A stretch of 64,000 nucleotides of DNA from Ruegeria lacuscaerulensis. Lineage in GTDB: Bacteria; Pseudomonadota; Alphaproteobacteria; Rhodobacterales; Rhodobacteraceae. Location of the stretch: positions 1 to 64,000 of the forward strand of contig NZ_WQGO01000002.1 in assembly GCF_013034685.1 (NCBI RefSeq), written 5' to 3'. The stretch's first letter is position 1. The number at the start of each line of letters is the position of its first letter. Shown here one piece after another: positions 33,901 to 44,065 of the stretch. Made by a program: the position numbers and the translations under genes. The notes below the pieces were generated by a model, which worked only from the letters and a program-made list of their open reading frames with translations, ran no database searches and had not been told where the DNA came from.

Positions 33901-34644
33901 TTACACTAGGAAGCCGCCATCCGAATCGTCCCCGGCCTCTTCCATCAGGCGTCCCATATCGGGAATCGTCACGTGGCGCTTGCCTTCCAGCAGGATAACC
34001 TCATCCTTCTTAAGCGCCGAAATCTGGCGGCTGACCGTTTCCAGAGTCAGGCCGAGATAGTCCGACATCGCCTCACGCGTGAGGGGCAGATCGAATACGA
34101 TGGGGCCATCGCTACCTCTTTGACCGACCGAGGCATCCCTGCGGGCGATGATGGACAACAGGCTCGCAATCTTTTCGCGGGCGGTCTTACGACCGAGAAC
34201 CAGCATCCATTCACGGGCGGCGTCCAACTCGTCCAGAGTCATCTGCAACAACCTGTGCGCGATATGCGGAGTCGTGTTCATCAACTCTTCGAAGGGCTTC
34301 TTTCGAAAGCAGCACATGACCAGATCTGTGGTCGCCTGAACGTCATACGGGGCCGAATCGCGCCCCGGACGGCCGACGAAGTCGCTAGGCAACAAAAGAC
34401 CGACCATCTGGGTACGACCGTCTTCCATTGTTTGCGTCAGAGACGCAATTCCAGACACGACCGAGCCTACAAAGTTCATCTGATCACCCGACCATATGAT
34501 CGTCTGCCCGGCTTCGAAACTGCGATAATATTTAATGCCTTCAAGCTCTTCCAGCTCATCCGCGTCACAATGCGCACACACGGCCCGGTGGCGGATCGGG
34601 CAGTCTGCACAGTTCGTATGGTCGATCTTGAATGTGGGTGTCAT
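33901..34644 (-). CDS. fnrL: Oxygen-sensing regulator FnrL
   Basis: The frame opens at 34707, but the family start MTPTFKIDHTNCADC is at 34644, giving 247 residues. Cysteines 12, 15, 23 and 26 supply the N-terminal [4Fe-4S] ligands, a cyclic-nucleotide-like sensor follows, and the Crp-type helix-turn-helix reads TREAMSDYLGLTLETVSRQI. It controls microaerobic genes by oxygen-labile dimerisation. A perfect FNR box lies 12 bp before its start, so it is probably autorepressed. Confidence 0.95.
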   Translation of the reverse strand: MTPTFKIDHTNCADCPIRHRAVCAHCDADELEELEGIKYYRSFEAGQTIIWSGDQMNFVGSVVSGIASLTQTMEDGRTQMVGLLLPSDFVGRPGRDSAPYDVQATTDLVMCCFRKKPFEELMNTTPHIAHRLLQMTLDELDAAREWMLVLGRKTAREKIASLLSIIARRDASVGQRGSDGPIVFDLPLTREAMSDYLGLTLETVSRQISALKKDEVILLEGKRHVTIPDMGRLMEEAGDDSDGGFLV

Positions 34645-34656
34645 GCGCGCTTCCAC

Positions 34657-34670
34657 TTGATCTCTATCAA
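34657..34670. promoter_or_regulatory. Perfect FNR box between fnrL and hemN
   Basis: TTGATCTCTATCAA exactly matches TTGAT-N4-ATCAA. Towards hemN its centre is 30 bases from a TCTAAC -10 (34691-34696), suiting class II activation. Towards fnrL it would cover the core promoter, suiting repression. Confidence 0.85.
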
Positions 34671-34705
34671 AGCATCTGTTCGTGGCGTCCTCTAACGGTA
34701 CCGTC

Positions 34706-36061
34706 ATGATAGTTAAACCACAACTGGCACAGCTTGGACTATTTGACGCGAAAGTCCCGCGTTATACAAGCTATCCCACTGCCCCGCACTTCAGCAACGA
34801 CGTAGGGTCAAGCCTTTATGGCGACTGGATTTCCGGCATCAAACCCGGAAGTTCGATCTCGTTGTATATCCATGTTCCATTCTGCCGCAGACTGTGCTGG
34901 TTCTGCGCCTGCCGGACGCAAGGCACCCAAACCGACAATCCGGTCATCGCCTACGTGGATGTCCTCAAGGCCGAGCTGGACCTGCTGGCCGCGCGCCTGC
35001 CCGAGGGCGTGACCCTGTCGCGGCTGCATTGGGGTGGCGGCACGCCCACCTTGCTGAACCCCGACCTGATGCGCGATCTGGCCGCCCACATTCTCGACGT
35101 GGTCCCACTTGGCCCTGATGCCGAGTTCTCGGTCGAGATCGACCCGAACGAGATTGACGAGGCCCGACTGGATGCCCTGGCAGAGGCGGGCTTGAACCGT
35201 GCGTCGATTGGGGTTCAGGACTTCGATGATGAAATCCAAAAGACCATCGGTCGCATCCAAAGCTATGACACAACACGCAAAGCGGCCGAAATGATCCGCG
35301 AACGGGGCATCCATAGTCTGAACGCCGATATCCTCTATGGTCTGCCGCATCAGACCAAAACGCGGATGACGGAAAGCGTACAGAAGCTGCTGTCGCTCAA
35401 CCCCGACCGGGTTGCGCTGTATGGCTACGCCCATGTGCCGTGGATGGCAAAGCGGCAGCAGATGATCCCGTCCGACGCGCTGCCTACACCTGAACAGCGT
35501 CTGGACCTGTTCGACACCGCCCGCCGCCTGTTCATGTGGGACAATTACGCCGAAATCGGCATCGATCACTTTGCCACGCAGGAAGACGGCCTGACCCGTG
35601 CCCTGAAGACCGGGAAGCTGAAGCGGAACTTCCAGGGCTATACCGATGATCAGGCAGAGGTTCTGATCGGTGTCGGCGCCAGCTCGATCTCGCGCTTCCC
35701 GCAGGGCTATGCCCAGAACGCTCCGGCCACATCGGCGCATACCAAGGCGATCCGCGAAGGGCGGTTCTCGACCTCGCGCGGGCATCTGTTCAAGGGGCAG
35801 GACGTGCTGAGATCACGCCTGATCGAAGCGTTGATGTGCGATTTCCAGATCAATTCGGCCGAGATTTTGCGCGACCATGACATCTCGGCCAGTGAGTTGA
35901 ACCAGATGTATCAGTCGGCCAATGCTGCCTTCGGCAATTTGCTCAGCATTACCGAAGAAGGGCTATTCATCCCGCCCGAAGCGCGCCCTCTGACCCGAAT
36001 GATTGCCCGCAGCTTTGATGCCTATGACCTCAGCAAGGCCGGGCACAGTTCGGCGATCTGA
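34706..36061 (+). CDS. hemN: Oxygen-independent coproporphyrinogen III oxidase
   Basis: A radical SAM enzyme for heme and tetrapyrrole synthesis without oxygen. The frame opens with a GTG at 34682, but the predicted -10 lies inside that extension, so I prefer the ATG at 34706 (451 residues, MIVKPQLAQLGLFDAKVPRY). The iron-sulfur motif is CRRLCWFCAC (Cys 60, 64, 67) and the SAM-binding glycines are in HWGGGTPT. No ribosome site is evident and the predicted transcript start is at 34703-34705, so the mRNA may be leaderless. Confidence 0.93.
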   Translation: MIVKPQLAQLGLFDAKVPRYTSYPTAPHFSNDVGSSLYGDWISGIKPGSSISLYIHVPFCRRLCWFCACRTQGTQTDNPVIAYVDVLKAELDLLAARLPEGVTLSRLHWGGGTPTLLNPDLMRDLAAHILDVVPLGPDAEFSVEIDPNEIDEARLDALAEAGLNRASIGVQDFDDEIQKTIGRIQSYDTTRKAAEMIRERGIHSLNADILYGLPHQTKTRMTESVQKLLSLNPDRVALYGYAHVPWMAKRQQMIPSDALPTPEQRLDLFDTARRLFMWDNYAEIGIDHFATQEDGLTRALKTGKLKRNFQGYTDDQAEVLIGVGASSISRFPQGYAQNAPATSAHTKAIREGRFSTSRGHLFKGQDVLRSRLIEALMCDFQINSAEILRDHDISASELNQMYQSANAAFGNLLSITEEGLFIPPEARPLTRMIARSFDAYDLSKAGHSSAI

Positions 36062-36266
36062 CCCCTTTCCCGGTGGGTCCCTACGCGGGCCTGCCCATGC
36101 ATACCCGCACAGGGGCTTGACGCAGGCCTCTGGTTTTCTCCACACTTGGGCTGTGCGTATCGCACCCTGAGGCAGGTGAATTCGCAGACAGTTCTTGCCG
36201 ACGCATCCGCGCCGGACAGCCCTTTTCGTGCAGGTATTTCTGCAACCTGAAAGAGGGACAGCACTC

Positions 36267-38195
36267 ATGCGCGTTTTCACCGTCCTCGGCCCCAGCCAAT
36301 CGGGCAAAACCACTCTGGTCGAGGCCATCAGCCGCCTCGACGGGCGGCCCACCACATTCGACGTATCCGGAACCGTGCATGTGCACGGTTTTTCTTACTT
36401 GGACGAGCCATGGTGTGCCATCGACGTCGACGGAGGCGGCGACAACCTGGGCTATGTCGGCCCCGCCATGGCCATTTCGGACGCAGCAGTGGTGGTCGTC
36501 CCACCCGACCCGGATGCAGCGGTCCTGTGTGCGCCCTATCTGCGCCTTGTGGAAGAGGCAGGCATTCCTTGTTTTCTGTTCATCAACCGCATGGACAGCC
36601 CCAATGGCCGCATCCGCGATATCATCTCGGCACTGCAGACCTATTGCACGCACCACATCGCCTTGCGACAGGTGCCCATCCGCGAAGGTGACACGATTGT
36701 CGGTGCGGTCGATCTGATCTCGGAGCGGGCGTGGAAGTATCAGGAAGGCCAACCCTCGGCCCTGATCGAGCTGCCGCAATCCGTTGAAGATCGCGAACAA
36801 GAGGCGCGGACCGAACTGCTGGAAACGCTGTCGGACTTCGACGATCACCTGCTGGAGCAACTGATCGAAGACAAACAGCCCCCCAGTGGCGAGATTTACG
36901 ATCTGGCGGCACAGGTTTTGCAAAACCACCAACTGATCCCCGCCTGTTTGGGGGCCGCCAGCCACGGCAACGGCCTGACCCGGCTGATGAAGGCCCTGCG
37001 GCACGAAGCGCCCGAGTTCAACATCGCCGCCGACCGCGACGAGGCCGCCGAGAATGCCCGCGCCATTGCAGGCTTTGCCGATGTGAAAAAGCATATCGGC
37101 AAGATCATCGTGCTGCGCGGGCTTGGTGACGGCGTCAAGGCCCACGAAGCGTTGGGCGGCGAAACCGTCGGCAACCTGACGACGCTGGATGCCAAAACCC
37201 AGATCGCCACGCTGGAGGCTGGACAAATCGGATTGGCGGTGAAATCCGACCATCTGAATCCCGGTAATATCTATGACAGCAAGGGCGCAACCGCCCTGCC
37301 GGAATGGGCCTGGTCCCATCCGGCCGCGCATCGTCAGGTCGTCTCACCATCGCATGAGCGGGACGATGTACGTCTGTCCAACGCATTGGCACGGCTGGTC
37401 GAGATCGACCCCGGCCTGCATCTGGATCAGGACGAGCTGAGTGGTCATTCGGTACTGGGCTCGCAAGGTCCGCAGCACATGCGCCGCGTGACGGCGAAGC
37501 TGGCCGAGGATTTCGGTATCGAGATCGAGGCCGACCCGGTCGAGACCGCCTATCGCGAGACTATCCGTGCGCCCGTCGAACATCGCCACCGCCACCGTAA
37601 GCAATCCGGCGGGGCGGGGCAGTTTGCCGATGTAGTGATCTCAATCGCGCCGATGCCGCGTGGCGCGGGGTTCCAGTTTGAAGAGGTAGTCAAAGGCGGC
37701 GCGGTTCCGCGCAACTACATCCCTTCGGTCGAGCATGGTGCGAAAGACGCGCTGGTGCAGGGGCCCGAGGGCTTCCCTGTTGTCGATGTCAAAGTCACGT
37801 TGAGCGACGGTAAACATCACAACGTGGACAGTTCCGACTATGCCTTCCGCACAGCAGGCAAGAACGCGGTGCGCGAGGCCTTGCCACAGGCCAAGCCCGT
37901 GGTGCTGCAACCGATCCTGAATGCGGAGATCCACCTGCCCTCGGATTTCGTGGGCGATCTGGTGCCCACAATCAGTTCACTACAGGGGCAAGTTCTTGGG
38001 TTCGAGGGCAATCCCAACGCCTCGGGCTGGGAAATCTTCAACGCTCAGCTTCCCGCCGTGGCGCAGGACGAGTTGCACCGCAGCCTGGCCAGCGCCACGC
38101 GTGGCACAGGATGGGTCAAGCTTAGCTTTGATCACTATGAAGAGTTACGCGGCCCGGTTCCCAAAGCAGCGGTCCGGGAGACAGCCAACGCCTGA
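36267..38195 (+). CDS. Divergent elongation factor G-like protein
   Basis: The frame opens at 36195; GAGGG 9 bases before the ATG at 36267 gives 642 residues, about 60 fewer than true EF-G. The P-loop GPSQSGKT (8-15) is intact, but switch I with RGITI is missing, G3 reads DVDGGGDN (53-60) in place of DTPGH, and G4 is NRMD (107-110). Domains II to V are recognisable, with HRKQSGGAGQFADV and HNVDSSDYAF. This is the EF-G-like family seen in many alphaproteobacteria, probably a ribosome-binding protein without normal translocase GTPase cycling. It stands alone downstream of hemN. Confidence 0.85.
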   Translation: MRVFTVLGPSQSGKTTLVEAISRLDGRPTTFDVSGTVHVHGFSYLDEPWCAIDVDGGGDNLGYVGPAMAISDAAVVVVPPDPDAAVLCAPYLRLVEEAGIPCFLFINRMDSPNGRIRDIISALQTYCTHHIALRQVPIREGDTIVGAVDLISERAWKYQEGQPSALIELPQSVEDREQEARTELLETLSDFDDHLLEQLIEDKQPPSGEIYDLAAQVLQNHQLIPACLGAASHGNGLTRLMKALRHEAPEFNIAADRDEAAENARAIAGFADVKKHIGKIIVLRGLGDGVKAHEALGGETVGNLTTLDAKTQIATLEAGQIGLAVKSDHLNPGNIYDSKGATALPEWAWSHPAAHRQVVSPSHERDDVRLSNALARLVEIDPGLHLDQDELSGHSVLGSQGPQHMRRVTAKLAEDFGIEIEADPVETAYRETIRAPVEHRHRHRKQSGGAGQFADVVISIAPMPRGAGFQFEEVVKGGAVPRNYIPSVEHGAKDALVQGPEGFPVVDVKVTLSDGKHHNVDSSDYAFRTAGKNAVREALPQAKPVVLQPILNAEIHLPSDFVGDLVPTISSLQGQVLGFEGNPNASGWEIFNAQLPAVAQDELHRSLASATRGTGWVKLSFDHYEELRGPVPKAAVRETANA

Positions 38196-38214
38196 CACAT
38201 GGCGCGGGCTGTTT

Positions 38215-39792
38215 TCAGCCCGCTGCCGCAATCAGTTCGCGGGTATATTCTGTCTGGGCATTCTCAAATAGGTCTTCAGCCGCACCCATCTCGACCACGT
38301 CACCGTTGCGCATGACGATCACGTTGTGCGACATGGCGCGCACAACCTTTAGGTCGTGGCTGATGAACAGATAGGCCAGCCCGTATTTGCGCTGTAGATC
38401 GCGTAGCAGATCGACGATCTGCACCTGCACTGTCATGTCCAGCGCGCTTGTCGGTTCATCCAGAACCAGCAGCTTGGGCCGCAGGATCATCGCGCGGGCA
38501 ATGGCAATGCGCTGACGTTGCCCGCCCGAAAACTCATGCGGGTAACGGTCCATCGCGGCAGGGTCGAGACCCACCTCGGTCATCACTTCGGCCACCAGAT
38601 CACGGGGCGCGCGGTGCGGGTCGACGTTGTGGATCGCCAACCCCTCGGCAATGATCTGCATGCAGGTCATACGCGGGCTGAGGCTGCCGAACGGGTCCTG
38701 AAACACGATCTGCATATCCTTGCGCAGCCGTCGCAGCTCGCGCGTGGACCAGCGGCGCACATCCTGATCGCGGAAGGTGATCCCACCCTCGGACGCGATC
38801 AGTCGCATGATCGCCAGTGCCAATGTCGTCTTGCCCGAGCCGCTTTCGCCCACGATGCCCAGCGTCTCACCCGCCCGCACGCTGAGCGTGGCGTCGTTCA
38901 CAGCCTTCACGTGACCCACGGTTCGTTTCAGCAAGCCGCGCTGAATCGGGAACCAAACCTTCAGGTGATCAGTGCGCGCGACCTCTTCGGCGTCAGTCGC
39001 CACAGGATCGGGATGACCCGAAGGTTCGGCGGCCAGCAATTTGCGCGTATAGGGATGCTGCGGGTTATCGAAGATCTCGGATGTCACGCCGGATTCCACG
39101 ATCTCGCCATCCTTCATCACGCAAACCCGGTCAGCGATCCGGCGCACGATGCCAAGGTCATGGGTGATGAACAGCATCCCCATATTCTCGGATTTCTGCA
39201 ATTCGGCCAGCAGTTCCAGGATTTGCGCCTGAATGGTCACATCTAGCGCTGTTGTGGGCTCATCCGCGATCAGGATGTCGGGTTTGTTGGCCAGCGCCAT
39301 GGCGATCATGACCCGCTGACGTTGTCCGCCGGACAGTTGGTGCGGGTAGCTGTCCAAACGCTCGCGCGGGTCGCGGATGCCAACCTTGGTCAGCAGCTCG
39401 ACAATCCGTTCGCGCGCGGCGTCCCCTGTGACGCCCTGATGCAGCGCAAGCGATTCCGCCATCTGTTTCTGGATCGTGTGCAACGGGTTCAGCGAGGTCA
39501 TCGGCTCTTGGAAGATAAAGCTGATATCGTTGCCGCGCACATCCATCAGCTTGGCTGGCGCGGCGCCGATCATCTCATCCCCGTCATAGGTGACCGAGCC
39601 TTCGACAATCGCGCTGTCGCCCAACAGCGACACGGTGCTGAGCGCGGTCACCGACTTCCCCGAGCCGGATTCGCCCACCAGTGCAACCGTTTCCCCGCGA
39701 TCCACGGTGAACGACACGCCTTTGACCGCATCAGAGACCTGCCCGTCCTGCTTGAACGAGACCTTGAGGTTTTTCACATCCAAAAGGCTCAT
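38215..39792 (-). CDS. yejF: Peptide ABC importer, fused double ATPase (YejF-like)
   Basis: The 525-residue cytoplasmic protein holds two ABC domains: Walker A GESGSGKSVT with LSGGQRQRVMIAMAL in the first, and GESGSGKTTLA with FSGGQRQRIAIARAM in the second. This double arrangement is that of YejF-type oligopeptide/microcin importers. It overlaps yejE by 4 bases and ends the operon. Confidence 0.93.
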   Translation of the reverse strand: MSLLDVKNLKVSFKQDGQVSDAVKGVSFTVDRGETVALVGESGSGKSVTALSTVSLLGDSAIVEGSVTYDGDEMIGAAPAKLMDVRGNDISFIFQEPMTSLNPLHTIQKQMAESLALHQGVTGDAARERIVELLTKVGIRDPRERLDSYPHQLSGGQRQRVMIAMALANKPDILIADEPTTALDVTIQAQILELLAELQKSENMGMLFITHDLGIVRRIADRVCVMKDGEIVESGVTSEIFDNPQHPYTRKLLAAEPSGHPDPVATDAEEVARTDHLKVWFPIQRGLLKRTVGHVKAVNDATLSVRAGETLGIVGESGSGKTTLALAIMRLIASEGGITFRDQDVRRWSTRELRRLRKDMQIVFQDPFGSLSPRMTCMQIIAEGLAIHNVDPHRAPRDLVAEVMTEVGLDPAAMDRYPHEFSGGQRQRIAIARAMILRPKLLVLDEPTSALDMTVQVQIVDLLRDLQRKYGLAYLFISHDLKVVRAMSHNVIVMRNGDVVEMGAAEDLFENAQTEYTRELIAAAG

Positions 39793-40895
39793 GAGAAGGT
39801 CTTTCTGGGATCAAACGCATCCCGCACGCCTTCAAAGATGAAGACCAGCAGCGACAGCATGATGGCAAAGGTGAAAAACGCGGTGAAAGCCAGCCACGGC
39901 GCTTGCAGGTTCTGTTTCGCTTGCAAAGTCAGCTCACCCAGCGACGGAGCCGAGGACGGCAGGCCAAACCCTAGAAAGTCCAGCGAGGCCAACCCGGCAA
40001 TCGTACCTGTGACAATGAAGGGCATGAAGGTCAGCGTGGCTACCATCGCGTTGGGCAGCATATGGCGGAACATGATGGTCATGTTGCCCACACCCAGCGC
40101 CCGCGCCGCCCGCACATATTCAAGGTTGCGCGCCCGCAGGAATTCGGCCCGGACCACGCCGACAAGGCCGGTCCAACTAAACAGAATCATCAGCGCCACC
40201 AGTAGCCAGAAACTTCGGCCCAGAATGGCGAACATGATGATGATCACGTAAAGTGAGGGCGTGGCCGACCAGATCTCGATCACGCGTTGGAAAATCAGGT
40301 CGAGCCAGCCACCAAAGAAGCCCTGAATGGCCCCTGCAAAAATGCCTATGATGCTGGCCGCGCCGGTGACCATCAGTGTGAACAGGATCGACAGGCGGAA
40401 CCCGTAAATCACCCGTGCCAGCACATCGCGCTTGGTGTCATCCGTGCCCAGCAGGTTCTGCCCGTTGGGCGGCAGCGGAGCCGCGCCGGGGCGATCCACG
40501 CTGGTGTTGAAGGAATAGGGGATCAGCGGCCAGATAGCCCAGCCACGCTCGAACCCTTCGGCCTCGTATGTTCCGGCCTGAATTTGTTCAATGATGCCTT
40601 CGGGATCGTCAAAGCAATCTTCGATCCCGCCGCTGTCGATCAGACACTGAACCTCGGGGTCGCGATAGATCGCCTCGGTCTGGAAGTCGCCGCCAAAGGC
40701 CGTTTCGGGATAGAAGTTGAAGATCGGCGTGAAATACTCACCCCGGTAGTTCACCAGAATGGGTTTGTCATTGGCAATGAATTCGGCAAACAACGACAGG
40801 CCGAACAGCACCGAGAAGATGATCAGCGACCAGAAGGCCCGTCCGTTTCGGCGGAAATTGCGCCAGCGGCGCTGGTTGAGTGGGGACAGTGCCAT
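39789..40895 (-). CDS. yejE: Peptide ABC importer permease (YejE-like)
   Basis: The 368-residue permease has an N-terminal span, a periplasmic loop including FTPIFNFYPETAFGGDF and GTDDTKRDVLARVIYGFRLS (both hallmarks of YejE), then five spans of the binding-protein-dependent permease domain with the EAA-like loop RARNLEYVRAARALGVGN. One base separates it from yejB. Confidence 0.93.
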   Translation of the reverse strand: MALSPLNQRRWRNFRRNGRAFWSLIIFSVLFGLSLFAEFIANDKPILVNYRGEYFTPIFNFYPETAFGGDFQTEAIYRDPEVQCLIDSGGIEDCFDDPEGIIEQIQAGTYEAEGFERGWAIWPLIPYSFNTSVDRPGAAPLPPNGQNLLGTDDTKRDVLARVIYGFRLSILFTLMVTGAASIIGIFAGAIQGFFGGWLDLIFQRVIEIWSATPSLYVIIIMFAILGRSFWLLVALMILFSWTGLVGVVRAEFLRARNLEYVRAARALGVGNMTIMFRHMLPNAMVATLTFMPFIVTGTIAGLASLDFLGFGLPSSAPSLGELTLQAKQNLQAPWLAFTAFFTFAIMLSLLVFIFEGVRDAFDPRKTFS

Positions 40896-41981
40896 TTACC
40901 CCTCCCGCTTTTCGAAATCGATGCGCGGGTCGACCAGCACATACATCAGGTCGCTGATGATGCCGACAACCAGCCCCATCAGACCAAAGATGAACAGTGT
41001 CCCAAAGATCACCGGATAGTCGCGCGCCACTGCGGCCTCGAATCCCAGACGGCCCAGACCGTCCAGCGAGAAGATCGTCTCGATAATGATTGACCCACCA
41101 AAGAACACGCCAATGAACACTGCCGGGAAACCCGCGATCACGATCAGCATCGCGTTACGGAACACGTGACCATAGAGCACCCTGCGCTCGTTCAGGCCCT
41201 TGGCGCGGGCGGTCATCACATATTGTTTTTTGATCTCATCTAGAAACGAGTTCTTGGTCAGCAAGGTCAGCGTCGCAAAGGCCGAGATTGTCAGCGCAAT
41301 GATCGGCAAAGCAATATGCCAGAAATAGTCCAATACCTTGCCCACAGCGCTGAGGTCATCCCAATTGTCCGAGGTCAGCCCCCGCAGCGGGAAAATCTGC
41401 CAGTAGGAGCCGCCGGCGAACAGCACCAGCAACAAGATCGCAAACAGGAAACCGGGGATGGCATAGGCCACGATGATTGCCCCGCTGGTCCAGGTATCAA
41501 AGGTCGAACCATCCTTCATCGCCTTGCGAATTCCCAACGGGATCGACACCAGATAAGCAATCAACGTTGACCACAGCCCCAACGAGATCGACACTGGCAT
41601 TTTCTCCAGCACCAGATCAATCACGCTGATCGACCGGAAATAGCTCTCGCCGAAATCCAGCGTCAGATAGTTGCCCATCATGTCCAGAAACCGCTCGACC
41701 GGAGGTTTGTCGAATCCGAATTCTTTTTCCAACTCTTCGATGAACTCGGGCGGCAGCCCACGCGCACCGATATAGCGGTCATTCGCGCCGCCGGTTTGCT
41801 GCTCGATATCGCTGCCGCCGCCGGCAATGCCTTCGAACACATCACCCCCACCTTCCATCTGGGCGATAATCTGTTCAATCGGGCCGCCCGGAACGAACTG
41901 AACCAGCGTAAAGTTGACGATCATAATCCCAAGCAAAGTAGGGATGACCAGCAACAGACGTCTTAGAATATATGCTCCCAT
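40896..41981 (-). CDS. yejB: Peptide ABC importer permease (YejB-like)
   Basis: The 361-residue permease begins [20 protein letters not shown], a typical DppB/YejB start, followed by [15 protein letters not shown], a periplasmic insert and six spans in all, with the cytoplasmic loop [20 protein letters not shown]. It lies 9 bp after yejA. Confidence 0.93.
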   Translation of the reverse strand: MGAYILRRLLLVIPTLLGIMIVNFTLVQFVPGGPIEQIIAQMEGGGDVFEGIAGGGSDIEQQTGGANDRYIGARGLPPEFIEELEKEFGFDKPPVERFLDMMGNYLTLDFGESYFRSISVIDLVLEKMPVSISLGLWSTLIAYLVSIPLGIRKAMKDGSTFDTWTSGAIIVAYAIPGFLFAILLLVLFAGGSYWQIFPLRGLTSDNWDDLSAVGKVLDYFWHIALPIIALTISAFATLTLLTKNSFLDEIKKQYVMTARAKGLNERRVLYGHVFRNAMLIVIAGFPAVFIGVFFGGSIIIETIFSLDGLGRLGFEAAVARDYPVIFGTLFIFGLMGLVVGIISDLMYVLVDPRIDFEKREG

Positions 41982-41990
41982 GAGGGCGGA

Positions 41991-43919
41991 TTACCTCAAG
42001 GCGCCCGAGGATTTCAACTCGGCTTCTTTCTCGGCGTTGATCCACCACAGGTCCTCGACGCCCAGCGCATAGGGCGGCAGATTCGCAGGGTGCTCGTACA
42101 TGTCCCAGTAGGCGACCCAGTATTTACCCAGATACCAGGTGGGAACCATGATCCGCTTGGCCCGCAGCACACGATCCAGCGCCCGCACATTGGCGTGCAG
42201 TTCTTCGCTGTCAGTCGCGGCGACGATATTGTCGATCAGCGGTTCGATATCGGGGCCATGCGCGCCCGACGGGTTAAACACCGAATACGCGGCTGCCTCA
42301 GTCCCGAACTGCTGATAGAGCCCTGTGGATGGCTGCAACGAGGTCGGATAGCCGCCAAAGATCATGTCGAAATCCCGATCCCGACGGCGCAGTGTGAACT
42401 GAGCGTTGTCGACCCGGTTATAGGTCGCATCAATCCCCATGGCGCGCAGGTTGTCGACAAATGGTTGGATAATCCGATCCAAAGTGGGCTGGTCCGACAG
42501 AAACTCGATCTTCAGAACTTCGCCATTGTCATTGCTGCGGATGCCGTTGTCTCCGACTTTCCAGCCCGCCTCATCCAACAGTTGCATCGCAGCACGCAGG
42601 TTGCGGCGGTCATTCTGACGGGCCGGGCGCGAGTCATGGGCCGAGACCGGTTCTTCGGTCAGCACAGCAGGGTCCACCGCATCGCCTAGACTTTGCAGCA
42701 CCTCAAGCTCACGCCCTTCGGGCAGGCCGGTTGCCTCAAGATGCGTGCCTTGCCAGAACGAATCGCGCTGCTGGAACAGGCCATATTGCAGGCTTTCATT
42801 GGTCCATTCGAAGTTATAGCCCAGTTGAACCGCCTCGCGCACGCGGGGGTCCTGAAACTGAGGTCGGTCAAGGTTCATGATAAAACCAGAGGCCGACGGG
42901 ACGTTGCCGTCCTCAAGCTCGACCCGCAGGACACTGCCATTTGCAATCGCCGGGAAGTCATAAGCCGTCGCCCAGCTTTTCGAGTTGTTTTCCTGCCGAA
43001 GAGTGAATGTTCCGGCCTTGAACCCCTCCATCGCGGCAATCGAGTCGCTGAAATACTCGATGCGGATGGTGTCATAGTTGTTCCGACCCACATTCACATT
43101 GATCTCATCGCCCCAATAGTCGGGATTGCGCTTGTAAACGATGCGTCGGTTGATGTCGTAGCTGTCCAGAAGATAGGGGGCCGACCCGATGCCTGGTTCA
43201 AGGCGAGATTTGTCCAGACGGCGGTTTTCCGGGTCTGCCTCGAACCACGCCTTGGAAAACACCGGCGTGCCACCAACCTGAGAGATCAGCGCCCGGCGCG
43301 GGATATCAGGGGCAAAGTAGAATTTTACGCGATGTTCATCCAATGCCTCGGCGCGGGGGATACGCTTGCGAACGGCCTCGGCGTAAGATTTCAAACCCTG
43401 ATCTAAAAGCAGATTGTGAGAAAACACGACGTCCTCTGCCGTGACTGGCGTTCCATCAGAAAACCGTGCCTCGGGCCGCATATTGAAAATGACCCATTCC
43501 TGACTTTCCGGGTATTCGAGACTCTCCGCCAGCAAGCCGTAATACGAGGCAGGCTCGTCATAAGATTCGATCAACAGGGATTCGTATTGGTCTGCGGATC
43601 GTGCGCCCGCTCGCCCCTGCCGGGTGAAGGGATTGAAACTGTCAAACGTGCCCTGCGCGGCATAGGAAAGCTCTCCTCCGCGCGGGGCGTTCGGGTTGAC
43701 GTAGGCGAAATGCGCAAAGCCTTCGGGATATTTTAGATCACCAAATTCCGAGAAACCGTGACTTTTGATGATCGTTTCCTCGGCCCGCCCCGGCAGTGCC
43801 ATCAACATCACCATGACCATACCGGCCATCAGAGCCCAAAGCCCGCCTCTGAAATCCAATACACGCGCCTGAACGATTTCCCGGTTGGACCTCATGTTGC
43901 TCATCCCCTGTTGCATCAC
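41991..43919 (-). CDS. yejA: Peptide-binding protein of the ABC importer (YejA-like)
   Basis: Family 5 solute-binding protein of 642 residues. After a basic N-terminus a hydrophobic signal (about 26-45, GLWALMAGMVMVMLMALPGR) ends before AEETII. The sequence YVNPNAPRGGELSYAAQGTF, then SFNPFT, is the family signature. First gene of the four-gene operon; it would capture oligopeptides in the periplasm. The start could be an internal Met (position 6 or 9). Confidence 0.92.
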   Translation of the reverse strand: MMQQGMSNMRSNREIVQARVLDFRGGLWALMAGMVMVMLMALPGRAEETIIKSHGFSEFGDLKYPEGFAHFAYVNPNAPRGGELSYAAQGTFDSFNPFTRQGRAGARSADQYESLLIESYDEPASYYGLLAESLEYPESQEWVIFNMRPEARFSDGTPVTAEDVVFSHNLLLDQGLKSYAEAVRKRIPRAEALDEHRVKFYFAPDIPRRALISQVGGTPVFSKAWFEADPENRRLDKSRLEPGIGSAPYLLDSYDINRRIVYKRNPDYWGDEINVNVGRNNYDTIRIEYFSDSIAAMEGFKAGTFTLRQENNSKSWATAYDFPAIANGSVLRVELEDGNVPSASGFIMNLDRPQFQDPRVREAVQLGYNFEWTNESLQYGLFQQRDSFWQGTHLEATGLPEGRELEVLQSLGDAVDPAVLTEEPVSAHDSRPARQNDRRNLRAAMQLLDEAGWKVGDNGIRSNDNGEVLKIEFLSDQPTLDRIIQPFVDNLRAMGIDATYNRVDNAQFTLRRRDRDFDMIFGGYPTSLQPSTGLYQQFGTEAAAYSVFNPSGAHGPDIEPLIDNIVAATDSEELHANVRALDRVLRAKRIMVPTWYLGKYWVAYWDMYEHPANLPPYALGVEDLWWINAEKEAELKSSGALR

Positions 43920-44009
43920 GTGTTTTAATCTTGCGTTCGCCAGCTAAAATACCAGCACTTACAAATTCAAGTTTAGAATGCGTGAGCGCTTTGTGAAGTT
44001 CTGTTTAGA

Positions 44010-44038
44010 CAAAAAAAGCCGCTGCACGGGGCAGCGGC
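44010..44038 (-). terminator. Terminator after the anchored cytochrome c gene
   Basis: GCCGCTGC/GCAGCGGC, an 8-bp stem with a 5-base loop, followed leftward by TTTTTTT. A weaker T-run on the other side makes it partly bidirectional. Confidence 0.85.
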
Positions 44039-44065
44039 CTTTGTTTTTTCGGGTTATTCGCAGGA

